DNA of 50,868 nucleotides, from positions 1-50,868 of the forward strand of contig CAJFJA010000009.1 in NCBI GenBank assembly GCA_904382605.1, written 5' to 3'. Made by a program: the position numbers and the translations under genes. Source of the DNA: Candidatus Alloclostridium intestinigallinarum (GTDB lineage: Bacteria; Bacillota; Clostridia; Christensenellales; UBA3700). Positions 1-7,795 of the stretch are shown here, piece by piece; the stretch's first letter is position 1; every line of letters starts with the position of its first letter. Below the pieces are notes generated by a model. The model saw nothing but the letters and a program-made list of their open reading frames with translations, made no database searches and was not told the origin of the DNA.

Positions 1-131
1 TCCCGTCACGCGTTCCCGGTTCAAAGAAGACGCTTTATTTATGAAGCCGCGAAAAAAAGCCGATACCAAGATTTTTGGTAAAAGATTGTATTCTATCCGT
101 AGGGAATAAATAAAGCCAAAGTCCTGCGTAG

Positions 132-168
132 AAAAAAGCCCTGAAGTTTCGTATTGATACTTCAAGGC
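132..168 (-). terminator. Intrinsic terminator in repeat unit 1
   Basis: Read leftward this is a 10 bp stem (GCCTTGAAGT with ACTTCAGGGC, one G-U pair), an 11 nt loop and six Ts. Read rightward the same position is a C-A mismatch and no T-run follows, so it is built for leftward transcripts. Confidence 0.75.
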
Positions 169-324
169 TTAATCATGGGTGGAGCGCCACGCGCTCCCGT
201 CACGCGTTCCCGGTTCAAAGAAGACGCTTCATTTTGAAGCTGCGAAAACACGCCGATACCAAGAGTTTTGGTAAACGATAGTATTTTATCCGCAGGGAAT
301 AAATAAAGCCAAAGTCTTGCGGAG

Positions 325-361
325 AAAAAAGCCCTGAAGTTTCGTATTGATACTTCAAGGC
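325..361 (-). terminator. Intrinsic terminator in repeat unit 2
   Basis: Same structure as the unit 1 hairpin, with the same G-U pair and a leftward T-run (plus-strand A-run 325-330). Confidence 0.75.
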
Positions 362-518
362 TTAATCATGGGTGGAGCGCCACGCGCTCCCGTCACGCGC
401 TCCCGGTTCAAAGAAGACGCCTCATTTATGAAGCTGCGAAAACACGCCGATACCAAGATTTTTGGTAAAAGATTGTATTTTATCCGCAGGGAATAAATAA
501 AGCCAAAGCCTTGCGGAG

Positions 519-555
519 AAAAAAGCCTTGAAGTTTCGTATTGATACTTCAAGGC
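519..555 (-). terminator. Intrinsic terminator directly after the permease stop
   Basis: A perfect 10 bp stem (525-534 with 546-555), an 11 nt loop and a leftward T-run (519-524). The stem starts at the base after the permease stop codon. With the copies at 325 and 132 it forms three terminators in series. Confidence 0.85.
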
Positions 556-2196
556 TTAATCATGGGTGGAGCAGGTCAACAGGAAGGTTGCCAGGAAGAT
601 GATACCTATAATCCAGGTGGGTATGGAAATCTTCTTTATCTTGCCCGTGCATATCTGTATTACTATATAGGTGATAATGCCCATGCCTATGCCCTTGGAT
701 ATGGAGTAGCCGAGGAGCATGGTGATAAACGTCATAAACGCGACGATTGCTTCCGCGGCGTCGTTCCAATCCACCTTGGTGACGGAACTCATCATAAGTA
801 TGCCAACCCAGATAAGTGCGGTTGCTGTCGCGCTTCTGGGAATGAGCTGGGCGATAGGGCTGAGGAACATGGCGACGATAAAGCACACGCCGGTGATGAA
901 AGAGGTAAAGCCCGTTTTGCCGCCTGCCACAACGCCCGCGGAAGATTCCACGAAGGTGGTGACGGTGGAAGTACCGGCAATCGCGCCCGTGCAGGTTGCG
1001 ATTGCGTCGGAAAGCATCATCTTTTCCATGCGGATAGGGGTGCCGTCCTTGTCCAGCAGATTACCCTTGGAGCAGGCGCCGTAAAGGGTGCCTATGGTGT
1101 CGAACATATCTATCATGCACAGCGAAAGTGCGGAAGTTATCAGCACAACCGCCAGCGAACCGGCGTTATTGGTGCCGGTGGAGAGATATTGGTCGAAGTT
1201 GAAGCCTTCGTAGAACACAACGCCCACGGAATCCTTGCCCCAGGCTTCGAACGCGCTGAGCGGATTGGACAGGGAGACGTTGTTGAACATATCTATTGCG
1301 CCCTGGCTGCCCGCGCCCACGGCGATACCCGCGAATACGTAATAGAGTACGGCGGAACCGAGCAAGCCCCACAAAATGGCGCCTTTTACGTTCTTCTTGG
1401 ACAAGACGGCTATTATCACCACGCCGATAAGCGCGACTATCGCCGGCAGAATTCCGCCCACTGTGCCCGCGCTGTACGTGACGAATTCGGGATTGTTCAG
1501 AAGGTTGAATGATACGAACGTGGTAAGAGTGGAATCTTCATTGACTATCACGCCCGCCTGTTGCAGTCCGATGAACGCGATAAACAGACCTATACCTACG
1601 GGAATTGCGTGTCTTACGCCCGCGGGAATGGCTTCGAAAATCTTGCGCCTCAGTCCCGTAAGGGTGAGAATGAGGAAGATGACGCCGTCAATCAGAACGA
1701 ATACCATGCTGTTTGCATAGGTAAGTCCCGTGCCGTTCAGCAGGGTGAACACGATAAACGCGTTTATGCCCATGCCGGAAGCCTGCGCCAGAGGCATTCT
1801 TGCAAGGAAAGCCATGAGGAAAGTACCCACGATTGCGCCCACCGACGTGGCGATATACGCCGCGCCGTACGGATTTTCGCCGCCTATGACGCCTTCGAAC
1901 ATACCCGCATTTACCATGAGGATATATACCATCGCCATGAACGTGGTGATACCCGCAACTATTTCCGTCTTGTAGTTGGAACCGCTTTTCGTGATACCGA
2001 ACCAGTTGTCCACCTTGCCCCAAAAGCCTTTTTTGGGCTGGGGAGCAACGGCTTCCGCGGCAGCTCCGTCTTCGGCGGTAACAACTCCTTCCGCCTGCTT
2101 GTCCGACTGTTCGCCGGCGGCTTCCAAGGGAAGTTCGTCCGCGGCTGAAAGCGGAACCGCTTCTTCGCCTTGCATTTTCTTTTCTTCTTCTGACAT
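556..2196 (-). CDS. pbuG: NCS2 family hypoxanthine/guanine permease (AzgA/PbuG type)
   Basis: A 546-residue membrane protein predicted to import purine bases by cation symport. AzgA-subfamily signatures are visible: AGITTFMAMVYIL in the first helix, PLAQASGMGINAF, and GTSTVTTFVESSAGVVAGG. It is longer than usual for the subfamily because an acidic, Ala/Glu-rich cytoplasmic extension of about 65 residues precedes the first helix. The start at 2196 has a GAGGAGGTAG ribosome site. The open frame runs 48 codons further upstream but through a repeat and without a ribosome site. The last codons (Cys-Ser-Thr-His-Asp-stop) lie inside repeat unit 3, so the natural C-terminus seems to have been replaced. 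A promoter lies about 270 nt upstream. The exact base specificity cannot be read from sequence. Confidence 0.9.
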   Translation of the reverse strand: MSEEEKKMQGEEAVPLSAADELPLEAAGEQSDKQAEGVVTAEDGAAAEAVAPQPKKGFWGKVDNWFGITKSGSNYKTEIVAGITTFMAMVYILMVNAGMFEGVIGGENPYGAAYIATSVGAIVGTFLMAFLARMPLAQASGMGINAFIVFTLLNGTGLTYANSMVFVLIDGVIFLILTLTGLRRKIFEAIPAGVRHAIPVGIGLFIAFIGLQQAGVIVNEDSTLTTFVSFNLLNNPEFVTYSAGTVGGILPAIVALIGVVIIAVLSKKNVKGAILWGLLGSAVLYYVFAGIAVGAGSQGAIDMFNNVSLSNPLSAFEAWGKDSVGVVFYEGFNFDQYLSTGTNNAGSLAVVLITSALSLCMIDMFDTIGTLYGACSKGNLLDKDGTPIRMEKMMLSDAIATCTGAIAGTSTVTTFVESSAGVVAGGKTGFTSFITGVCFIVAMFLSPIAQLIPRSATATALIWVGILMMSSVTKVDWNDAAEAIVAFMTFITMLLGYSISKGIGMGIITYIVIQICTGKIKKISIPTWIIGIIFLATFLLTCSTHD

Positions 2197-2475
2197 GTGC
2201 CTACCTCCTCGTACCGTGAGTTTTTTATTCAAGTATCCGTAGTGGGCCTCAGAAGAACACATTTTACGGTAAAGCATAAAATATGTGTACTGTCGGGTTG
2301 TAAAATGCCTTGCTTTAAGCGGGAGCGCGTGGCGCTCCACCCATGATAATCTGCGAAGTAACCGGGCAATAATGCCGAATTGCTTTCTTCGCAGAGTAAT
2401 CAGCCTGCGGCGGCTCGCCGCCCGAAAGCAGTACGATTAAAGTGTTCTGCTGGGGTTGGGTACGGGTACACATAC
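2197..2475 (-). promoter_or_regulatory. Long structured 5' leader of the permease mRNA
   Basis: About 270 nt separate the predicted transcription start from the permease ATG, with no convincing gene between. Visible structures include a hairpin with TCTGCGAAG/CTTCGCAGA arms (about 2351-2395), a GC-rich hairpin with GGCGG/CCGCC arms (about 2405-2430), and the 28 bp inverted-repeat copy at 2320-2347. The purine riboswitch consensus was not found. The leader could be regulatory, but this is inference. Confidence 0.4.
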
Positions 2476-2504
2476 ATAATACCATATCCGTGATTGTATT
2501 TCAA
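2476..2504 (-). promoter_or_regulatory. Promoter for the permease
   Basis: Leftward TTGAAA, 17 bp, TATTAT. The -35 is at 2499-2504 and the -10 at 2476-2481. This is a good sigma-A match and the only one seen between the two divergent genes on this strand. Confidence 0.6.
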
Positions 2505-2619
2505 CAGCCGTCGTAAAGTTTTTTATACAATACCATATAGTTTACTATATACGGGCGCGCGTATAAGGGTTGTTTGACGGTGCGTTTCGGGTGGGTTAAG
2601 AAAAGAGCTTGCGCACCCG

Positions 2620-2648
2620 TTGCCGTGTGCGGAAAACGGTGCTATAAT
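2620..2648 (+). promoter_or_regulatory. Promoter for the zinc ADH gene
   Basis: TTGCCG (2620-2625), 17 bp, TATAAT (2643-2648), with TG at the extended -10 position. A start about 7 nt after the -10 would fall inside the ribosome site at 2653-2660, leaving a leader of only about 10 nt. Confidence 0.5.
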
Positions 2649-2664
2649 GGTTGAGGAGGTAGTT

Positions 2665-3693
2665 ATGCTGACATATTCTTATCTGTCCCCCGGCAAGGCG
2701 GGGTTTTGCGAAAAGGAAAAGCCGGAGATAATTCAAAGCGGCGACGCCGTCGTGCGCGTCACGCTTTCGAGCATATGCACGAGCGATCTTCACATTATCC
2801 ACGGCAGCGTGCCGCGCGCAATAGCGGGCGTAACGCTGGGACATGAGGCGGTCGGCGTGGTGGAGCAGATTGGCGGCGGCGTGAAGGGTGTGGCGGTCGG
2901 CGACAGGGTCGCGGTGAACGTGGAGACTTTTTGCGGCGAATGTTTCTTCTGCAGACACGGCTGGGTGAACAACTGCACGGACAAGGACGGCGGCTGGGCG
3001 CTGGGGTGCAGGATAGACGGAATGCAGGCGCCGTTTGTGCGCGTGCCGCACGCGGATACGGGTCTTACAAAAATTCCCGCCGGCGTGACCGACAGACAGG
3101 CTCTCTTTGTCGGCGACATTCTCGCCACGGGCTACTGGGCGGCGGACATATCGGAAATAGGGAGCGGCGACAACGTGCTTGTTCTGGGCGGAGGACCTAC
3201 GGGCGTGTGCTGTGCGCTCTGCGCGGATATTATGGGCGCAAATGTGGTTTTATGCGAAAAAAACAGGGGCAGGGGCGAATTTTTACGCAAAAACTTCCCC
3301 TCCCTCAAAGTGGTTTCTCCGGAAGAGGCGGAGAAAATCTGCGCGGCTTTTCCGCACGGCGGCGCGGACAGGGTGATAGAAGCCGCCGGCGGAGAAGATA
3401 CGTTCCAAACGGCGTGGAAGCTGGCGCGTCCAAATGCGATAGTGACCGTCGTGGCTATGTACGACAAGCCCCAGACTCTGCCTCTGCCCGATATGTACGG
3501 CAAGAACCTCACTTTCAAAACGGGCGGCGTGGACGGCAATAAGTGCGGTGAAATTCTTTCGCTTATTGCGCAGGGGAAGTTGGATACCGCTCCGCTTATC
3601 ACGCACACGTTTTCCTTTGACGAGCTTGACAAGGCGTATAAGCTGTTTTCCTCTCGTGCGGACGGCGTTATGAAGGTGGCGGTAGAATACTGA
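2665..3693 (+). CDS. Zinc-dependent medium-chain alcohol/polyol dehydrogenase
   Basis: A 342-residue NAD(P)-linked oxidoreductase of the zinc-containing MDR superfamily. It shows a CTSDLH catalytic-zinc Cys motif near residue 38, GHEAVG near residue 60, and a structural-zinc set C-x2-C-x2-C-x7-C. The nucleotide-binding loop is GGGPTG, followed by an acidic residue region. The start at 2665 has GAGGAGGT 5 nt upstream. An in-frame ATG at 2647 lies upstream of the likely transcription start. The substrate (alcohol, polyol or aldehyde) cannot be told. The next gene starts 10 nt after its stop. Confidence 0.85.
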   Translation: MLTYSYLSPGKAGFCEKEKPEIIQSGDAVVRVTLSSICTSDLHIIHGSVPRAIAGVTLGHEAVGVVEQIGGGVKGVAVGDRVAVNVETFCGECFFCRHGWVNNCTDKDGGWALGCRIDGMQAPFVRVPHADTGLTKIPAGVTDRQALFVGDILATGYWAADISEIGSGDNVLVLGGGPTGVCCALCADIMGANVVLCEKNRGRGEFLRKNFPSLKVVSPEEAEKICAAFPHGGADRVIEAAGGEDTFQTAWKLARPNAIVTVVAMYDKPQTLPLPDMYGKNLTFKTGGVDGNKCGEILSLIAQGKLDTAPLITHTFSFDELDKAYKLFSSRADGVMKVAVEY

Positions 3694-3703
3694 GGTGGGA
3701 GAT

Positions 3704-4555
3704 ATGCTTAAACTTACGCAGATATTGGGAATAGACGATAACGAATTCAAAAACTATAAAGTGCACCTTGCCACCGACCCCGGCGATAAAATGCGTCCCT
3801 ATAAAAAATTGATGCTCGGTCAGCAAGAGTTTACCGATTGGCAGGAGAGTCAGACAAACAAGAATTTCGGGCGCAGATATATTATTTCCCTGGCATATAT
3901 TGAAAAAGATAAGTGGATGTTTGCCGGAGTATACGAGGTAATGCCCGTACCTCCGCGCCCTATAGAGAGGAACGGTTGGAACGGATGGAAATACGAAACG
4001 CGGCTTGTCGACGTACAGCAAGATCTTATCGGGCGCGCCGTGATATATTTTCACCGCAATTTCCGCCATTCCTATCTCAATCTGGAGATGATCCCCGCCG
4101 ACGGGGGTATGCCGCCGCGGGATATGTATCTTTATTGTCTTCACGAAGGCAAAGTATCAATACGCGAATTTCCCGGATTCGATCAAGTGGATATAGATTA
4201 CGAACTGTTAAAAGCGATAGTCGGGAAGAGTGTAAACTCGTGGAAAACGGCGCTTTCCAACGTTAAAGGCGTTTATCTTATAGTCGATGCCCGTACGGGC
4301 AGACAATATGTGGGGAGCGCGTACGGGGAGGAGTGCATATGGCAGCGCTGGGAAGCGTATGCCGCAAGCGGACACGGCGGCAACGTCGAGTTGAAGAGGC
4401 TGCTTGCACAGCACGGAGCCGACTATGCGGAAAACTTTCGTTATTCGATACTTGAAGTATGTAATATGAACCTGGGCAACGATTATATTATAGGGCGGGA
4501 GAACCATTGGAAAAACATACTTATGACGCGTGAATTCGGTCTGAACGAAAATTGA
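3704..4555 (+). CDS. GIY-YIG nuclease-domain protein with an unrecognised N-terminal domain
   Basis: A 283-residue protein. The C-terminal third is a GIY-YIG endonuclease domain: GVY at 189-191, YVG at 202-204, an Arg near 215 after CIWQRW, and a metal-binding Glu near 266 in RENHW. The first ~175 residues match no family I recognise. They contain aromatic, Asp-rich stretches and a GWNGWKYE segment. The start at 3704 has AGGTGG upstream. The gene looks visibly richer in AT and Lys/Ile/Tyr codons than its neighbours, which may indicate transfer. No intron, recombinase or restriction partner is adjacent. Its target is unknown. Confidence 0.75.
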   Translation: MLKLTQILGIDDNEFKNYKVHLATDPGDKMRPYKKLMLGQQEFTDWQESQTNKNFGRRYIISLAYIEKDKWMFAGVYEVMPVPPRPIERNGWNGWKYETRLVDVQQDLIGRAVIYFHRNFRHSYLNLEMIPADGGMPPRDMYLYCLHEGKVSIREFPGFDQVDIDYELLKAIVGKSVNSWKTALSNVKGVYLIVDARTGRQYVGSAYGEECIWQRWEAYAASGHGGNVELKRLLAQHGADYAENFRYSILEVCNMNLGNDYIIGRENHWKNILMTREFGLNEN

Positions 4556-4572
4556 CGTATCGTATCGCGGTA

Positions 4573-4609
4573 TACGGGAAAGAGCGGCATACTGCCGCTC
4601 TTTCCCGTA
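4573..4609. terminator. Perfect 17 bp hairpin between convergent genes
   Basis: 4573-4589 pairs with 4593-4609 around a 3 nt loop. It separates the GIY-YIG gene (rightward) from the mannosidase (leftward). There is no real T-run on either side, so it may work as a bidirectional end or a 3' stabiliser rather than a classical terminator. Confidence 0.6.
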
Positions 4610-4634
4610 ATTACACATAAATGATTGTCGTCTT

Positions 4635-7600
4635 TTATATTTCGAAGTACAGCGTCTTGATTTCAAACGGCTTGAAGGTAAGTTTGTCGGAGTCGACTTT
4701 ATCTTTTCTGTTTTCCAGCATATCGCATTCGTACGCCGCCTTCGTGCCTTTTACGCTGACGCTTGCGCCCGTTTCCTTTCCTTTATATTCGTACAGGCGC
4801 ACGACAATGCCGCCTTCGTCCTCTGCAACTTTAACCGTTTCGACGATAACGCCGTCCCCTTCGCAGTTTACGGAAGAAGTCATCTCGAAGTCCGCCTTGC
4901 GCAGCATTACCACGTTGTTGTAGCAGTATGCGCGAGCCTTTACGTCGCTTTCTTCGAACTTTTCCTTGTGGGGATACAGCGCATAGCTTATGTGGTGCGA
5001 GCCGCGGTCGCATTCGGGGTCGGGGAAGCGGGGAGCGCGCAGAAGGGCGAGCGAAAGCATGCCTTCCTTGACCTTGTGGCCGTACTTGCAGCGGTTGAAC
5101 AGGGCGAGCGAGTAGTCGTCGCCGTCCAGATTGACGAATTTGTGCGCGCATACTTCAAACTGCGCCTGTTCGATGGAAGTATCGTTTTTGGTGGAACGGT
5201 CTATCTGTCCGAACTGTATGTCGCACTTTACCTTGTCCGCAAATACGGAAGGCAGGAAGTCGGCGCGCAGCATCTTCAACTCTTCGTGCCAGTCGGCGTC
5301 CATATCGAACTGTACCAGCGTATCGCCGAGAGTGAGCGCGATAGTCTGTTCGAACTGCGAATCCATATAGCGGTAGCGGTTGCGCCTTACTACGCGCACG
5401 CCGTCTATATAGTTATCGGTGCCTTCGAGTTTGAGAGAGTGCTTTTTCAGTTTGTCGTAGTCCATGCGGATATCCCATGCGTTGTAGTACATGAAGGGAT
5501 CTTCGTATACGGTCAGCTTGTTCAGATACTGTCCTTCCGCCACGAGTTCCTTGTTGTTCTTCACGTCCACGAGGGAAATTATCTCGCCGTTCTTGCCGAA
5601 AGTTACGGTGATAAGTCCGTTGGATATGCTGTTTTCGCCGAAGGTGAGGGAAGATACGTCCGCGTTCTCCACGGGTACGACCTTGCCCGCGCCCATGGGG
5701 GCGAGATCCACGGTGTACCACTTGTCTTCCACGCGGATATATTCCTTACGCGCAAAGTCCACGGGGTTGATTGCGGTATATTCTTCGCTTTCGCCCTTTG
5801 ACATATCGTCTATCAGCTTTGCAGCCACTGCCTGGACCTGCTTGTAAAGCTCTTTATAGCGCTCCTTGCTTTCGTCGTAAACGCGCTTTATGGAAGAGCC
5901 GGGCAGAATGTCGTGGAACTGGTAAAGCAGTACTTCCTTCCATATCTTTTCCACAAGTTCGCGGTCGTAGCTTATGCCGCGCAGTTTACCCTCCGCGCCC
6001 AGCAGTTCCACCAGGTGGAGCATATTTTCCATACGCCTGTTCCACAGCTTGTTTGCCGCCTGGGAGGTGTAAGTGCCCTGATGGCGTTCGTAATAAAGCT
6101 CTCCGTCGTATTCGGGAATAACGTCGTTGTACTGTTCCAGATCCTCGAAGAAATCTATCGCCGAGGAAAATTTTACGGGGACGAGTCCGTTTATGCCCTT
6201 TTCCATGCGCGAAACGTATTCCAGATGTCCTTCGCCGGGACCGCCGCCGCCGTCGCCGTCGCCGTAGAGGAGCAGGCATTGGGGAACGGTTTCCTTTTCC
6301 TTGTTTCTCTTGTTGGATTTGAATATGGCAAGAGGGGAAGCGCCCGAATTGTAGTCGCCCGCGGGTTCCATGTGCGCGAGCACTTCGCTTCCGTCCAGAC
6401 CCTTCCACTTAAAGGTGGAGTGGGGGAATTCGTTCACCGTGTTGGACATTATCTTTATCGTCATAAAGTAGTCCATGCCGCAGCCCTTGATTACCTGGGG
6501 CAGGGTGGCGGGGAATCCGAAGCAGTCGGGCAGCCAGCACATTTTCATATCCTTGCCGAATTCTTCCTTGAAATAGCGCTTGCCGTAGAGGAACTGTCTT
6601 ATCCAGCTTTCGCCCTGGGGAAGATTGCAGTCGCTTTCCACCCACATTCCGCCCTGCAGTTCGATCCTGCCGGCTTCCACCTGCTTTTTAACCTCTTCGA
6701 AAAGTTCGGGATAGTCCTCTTTCAGCCACACGAACATCTGCGGCTGGGACTGGGCGAATATATATTTGTCGTAACGCTTTATATTGCGCAGCTGGTTGGC
6801 GAAAGTCCTGCCCACCTTGCGGCGCGTTTCGCGTATCGGCCACAGCCAGGCAAGGTCGATATGCGCGTGGCCCACGGCATAATGCGTAACCGCGGGATAG
6901 TCGATGGGAGCAAACAGGACGGGGGCGAGAACTTCGCGCGCTTTGGCGGCGCCGCCTTCTTTATAAGCCGCCCATGCCGCCTTCATGCCTTCGTCCAAAG
7001 CCGTGGCGCGGGCGGTGTATTTTTCCGCTTTTTCCGGTTCTTTTTCCTTCAGCTCTTCCGCGTCGCCCAGCAGTTTGCACATGAGGAAATACGCTTCTAT
7101 ATAGTCGTAATAATATCCGTTGGCTTCATCGTCCACGGTGGCTATATCGTATCTGCGCAAATGCGCCGCCATATTCTCAAAGCGCAGTTTGCCGTTAAAG
7201 CCCGCGTCCACGTAAAGTTCTATCTGTTCGCCGCCTTCGGCGCAGTCGGCAATATCCACTATCTGCTTGCCTATGGAGGAGTGGAACAAGTCGCCCTTGC
7301 TCAGCACCTGGGTTATGCCCTGGAGAACCTTGCCGTCCTTGTCGTAGACAAGTCCTTCTCCCTGCAGTTTTATGCGCGCGACGACCTTTTTGCCTTTGGC
7401 TTCTTCGGGGACGACGCCCGTAAAGCGGAACCAGGCGCAACCGAATTTGTCCGCCCACTTCTGCATAAAGCGCATATTCCTGAACTTGCTCTTGTCAAGG
7501 TCCTCCCACCTGACGGGTTCGTCGGAAAGTATGCCCTGGGGTTTCAGCGAGCCTATCTTCTTGTAGATTTTCCCTTTCAAAGTCATCAGATTGATGGCGT

Positions 7601-7649
7601 GGGAGCCGTTTGCCAAAGCCTTGTTCACGAAATTTTTGTCTTTACCCAT
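4635..7649 (-). CDS. Alpha-mannosidase, glycoside hydrolase family 38
   Basis: A 1004-residue GH38 enzyme that removes alpha-mannosyl residues with retention, using a zinc ion. The motif GHAHIDLAWLW (260-270) gives His263 and Asp265 as zinc ligands. WLPDCFGFP (372-380) gives Asp375 as the likely nucleophile. The middle and C-terminal beta domains are full length. No signal peptide is visible, so it probably acts in the cytoplasm on imported oligosaccharides. The start has AAGGAG 7 nt upstream. It is monocistronic. With GH29 and the sulfatase it suggests use of host or dietary glycans. Confidence 0.93.
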   Translation of the reverse strand: MGKDKNFVNKALANGSHAINLMTLKGKIYKKIGSLKPQGILSDEPVRWEDLDKSKFRNMRFMQKWADKFGCAWFRFTGVVPEEAKGKKVVARIKLQGEGLVYDKDGKVLQGITQVLSKGDLFHSSIGKQIVDIADCAEGGEQIELYVDAGFNGKLRFENMAAHLRRYDIATVDDEANGYYYDYIEAYFLMCKLLGDAEELKEKEPEKAEKYTARATALDEGMKAAWAAYKEGGAAKAREVLAPVLFAPIDYPAVTHYAVGHAHIDLAWLWPIRETRRKVGRTFANQLRNIKRYDKYIFAQSQPQMFVWLKEDYPELFEEVKKQVEAGRIELQGGMWVESDCNLPQGESWIRQFLYGKRYFKEEFGKDMKMCWLPDCFGFPATLPQVIKGCGMDYFMTIKIMSNTVNEFPHSTFKWKGLDGSEVLAHMEPAGDYNSGASPLAIFKSNKRNKEKETVPQCLLLYGDGDGGGGPGEGHLEYVSRMEKGINGLVPVKFSSAIDFFEDLEQYNDVIPEYDGELYYERHQGTYTSQAANKLWNRRMENMLHLVELLGAEGKLRGISYDRELVEKIWKEVLLYQFHDILPGSSIKRVYDESKERYKELYKQVQAVAAKLIDDMSKGESEEYTAINPVDFARKEYIRVEDKWYTVDLAPMGAGKVVPVENADVSSLTFGENSISNGLITVTFGKNGEIISLVDVKNNKELVAEGQYLNKLTVYEDPFMYYNAWDIRMDYDKLKKHSLKLEGTDNYIDGVRVVRRNRYRYMDSQFEQTIALTLGDTLVQFDMDADWHEELKMLRADFLPSVFADKVKCDIQFGQIDRSTKNDTSIEQAQFEVCAHKFVNLDGDDYSLALFNRCKYGHKVKEGMLSLALLRAPRFPDPECDRGSHHISYALYPHKEKFEESDVKARAYCYNNVVMLRKADFEMTSSVNCEGDGVIVETVKVAEDEGGIVVRLYEYKGKETGASVSVKGTKAAYECDMLENRKDKVDSDKLTFKPFEIKTLYFEI

Positions 7650-7708
7650 AATAACTCCTTGGCGCCGCGCGCCGCCCGGCGACGCAGCCGTTATAGTGTA
7701 TCATATAT

Positions 7709-7737
7709 AATTTATCATAAATATTCCGCCGTGTAAA
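7709..7737 (-). promoter_or_regulatory. Possible promoter for the mannosidase
   Basis: Leftward TTTACA (7732-7737), 17 bp, TAAATT (7709-7714). A good -35 with a moderate -10. The region is AT-rich, so alternatives exist. Confidence 0.4.
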
Positions 7738-7795
7738 CCAATGCGCGCAAAAAATTACGCGTACAGCCCCCTTACGGAATACATTTTATGAAAAT

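Larger units (their letters stand above)
1..572. repeat. Three tandem ~193 bp repeats, last one fused to the permease 3' end
   Basis: Units begin at 1, 195 and 388 (194, 193 and about 185 bp) and are very similar. Each holds, in plus order, a TCCCGTCACGCG box, a short variable stretch, a GGGAATAAATAAAGCCAAAG block, an A-run followed by a hairpin, and ATCATGGGTGGAGC. Units 1 and 2 continue into a GC-rich palindrome (GGAGCGC-CAC-GCGCTCC). Unit 3 loses identity at 572, where the permease coding sequence begins. The first unit may continue left of the window. No convincing gene lies here. Confidence 0.95.
172..2347. repeat. 28 bp perfect inverted repeats flanking the permease gene
   Basis: Positions 172-199 and 365-392 are identical to each other and are the exact reverse complement of 2320-2347. 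The first two lie downstream of the permease stop, in the repeat array. The third lies in its 5' leader. Each arm is itself partly palindromic (GGAGCGC-CAC-GCGCTCC). Confidence 0.9.

Noticed and set aside
355..552. 65-codon leftward ORF inside the tandem repeats
   Set aside because: No ribosome site, and it reads through a terminator hairpin and repeat sequence.
541..1512. Long rightward open frame opposite the permease
   Set aside because: It is the antisense shadow of a well-supported NCS2 permease; the translation is His/Gly/Asp-rich with no family features.
2476..2500. ATATGG near 2482-2487 (leftward) resembling the loop of a purine riboswitch upstream of the purine permease
   Set aside because: The three-way junction and the conserved AGTTTCTACC-like segment are missing, and the motif falls inside the spacer of a good promoter.
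5913..7736. 607-codon rightward open frame across the mannosidase
   Set aside because: Antisense shadow of an unmistakable GH38 gene.
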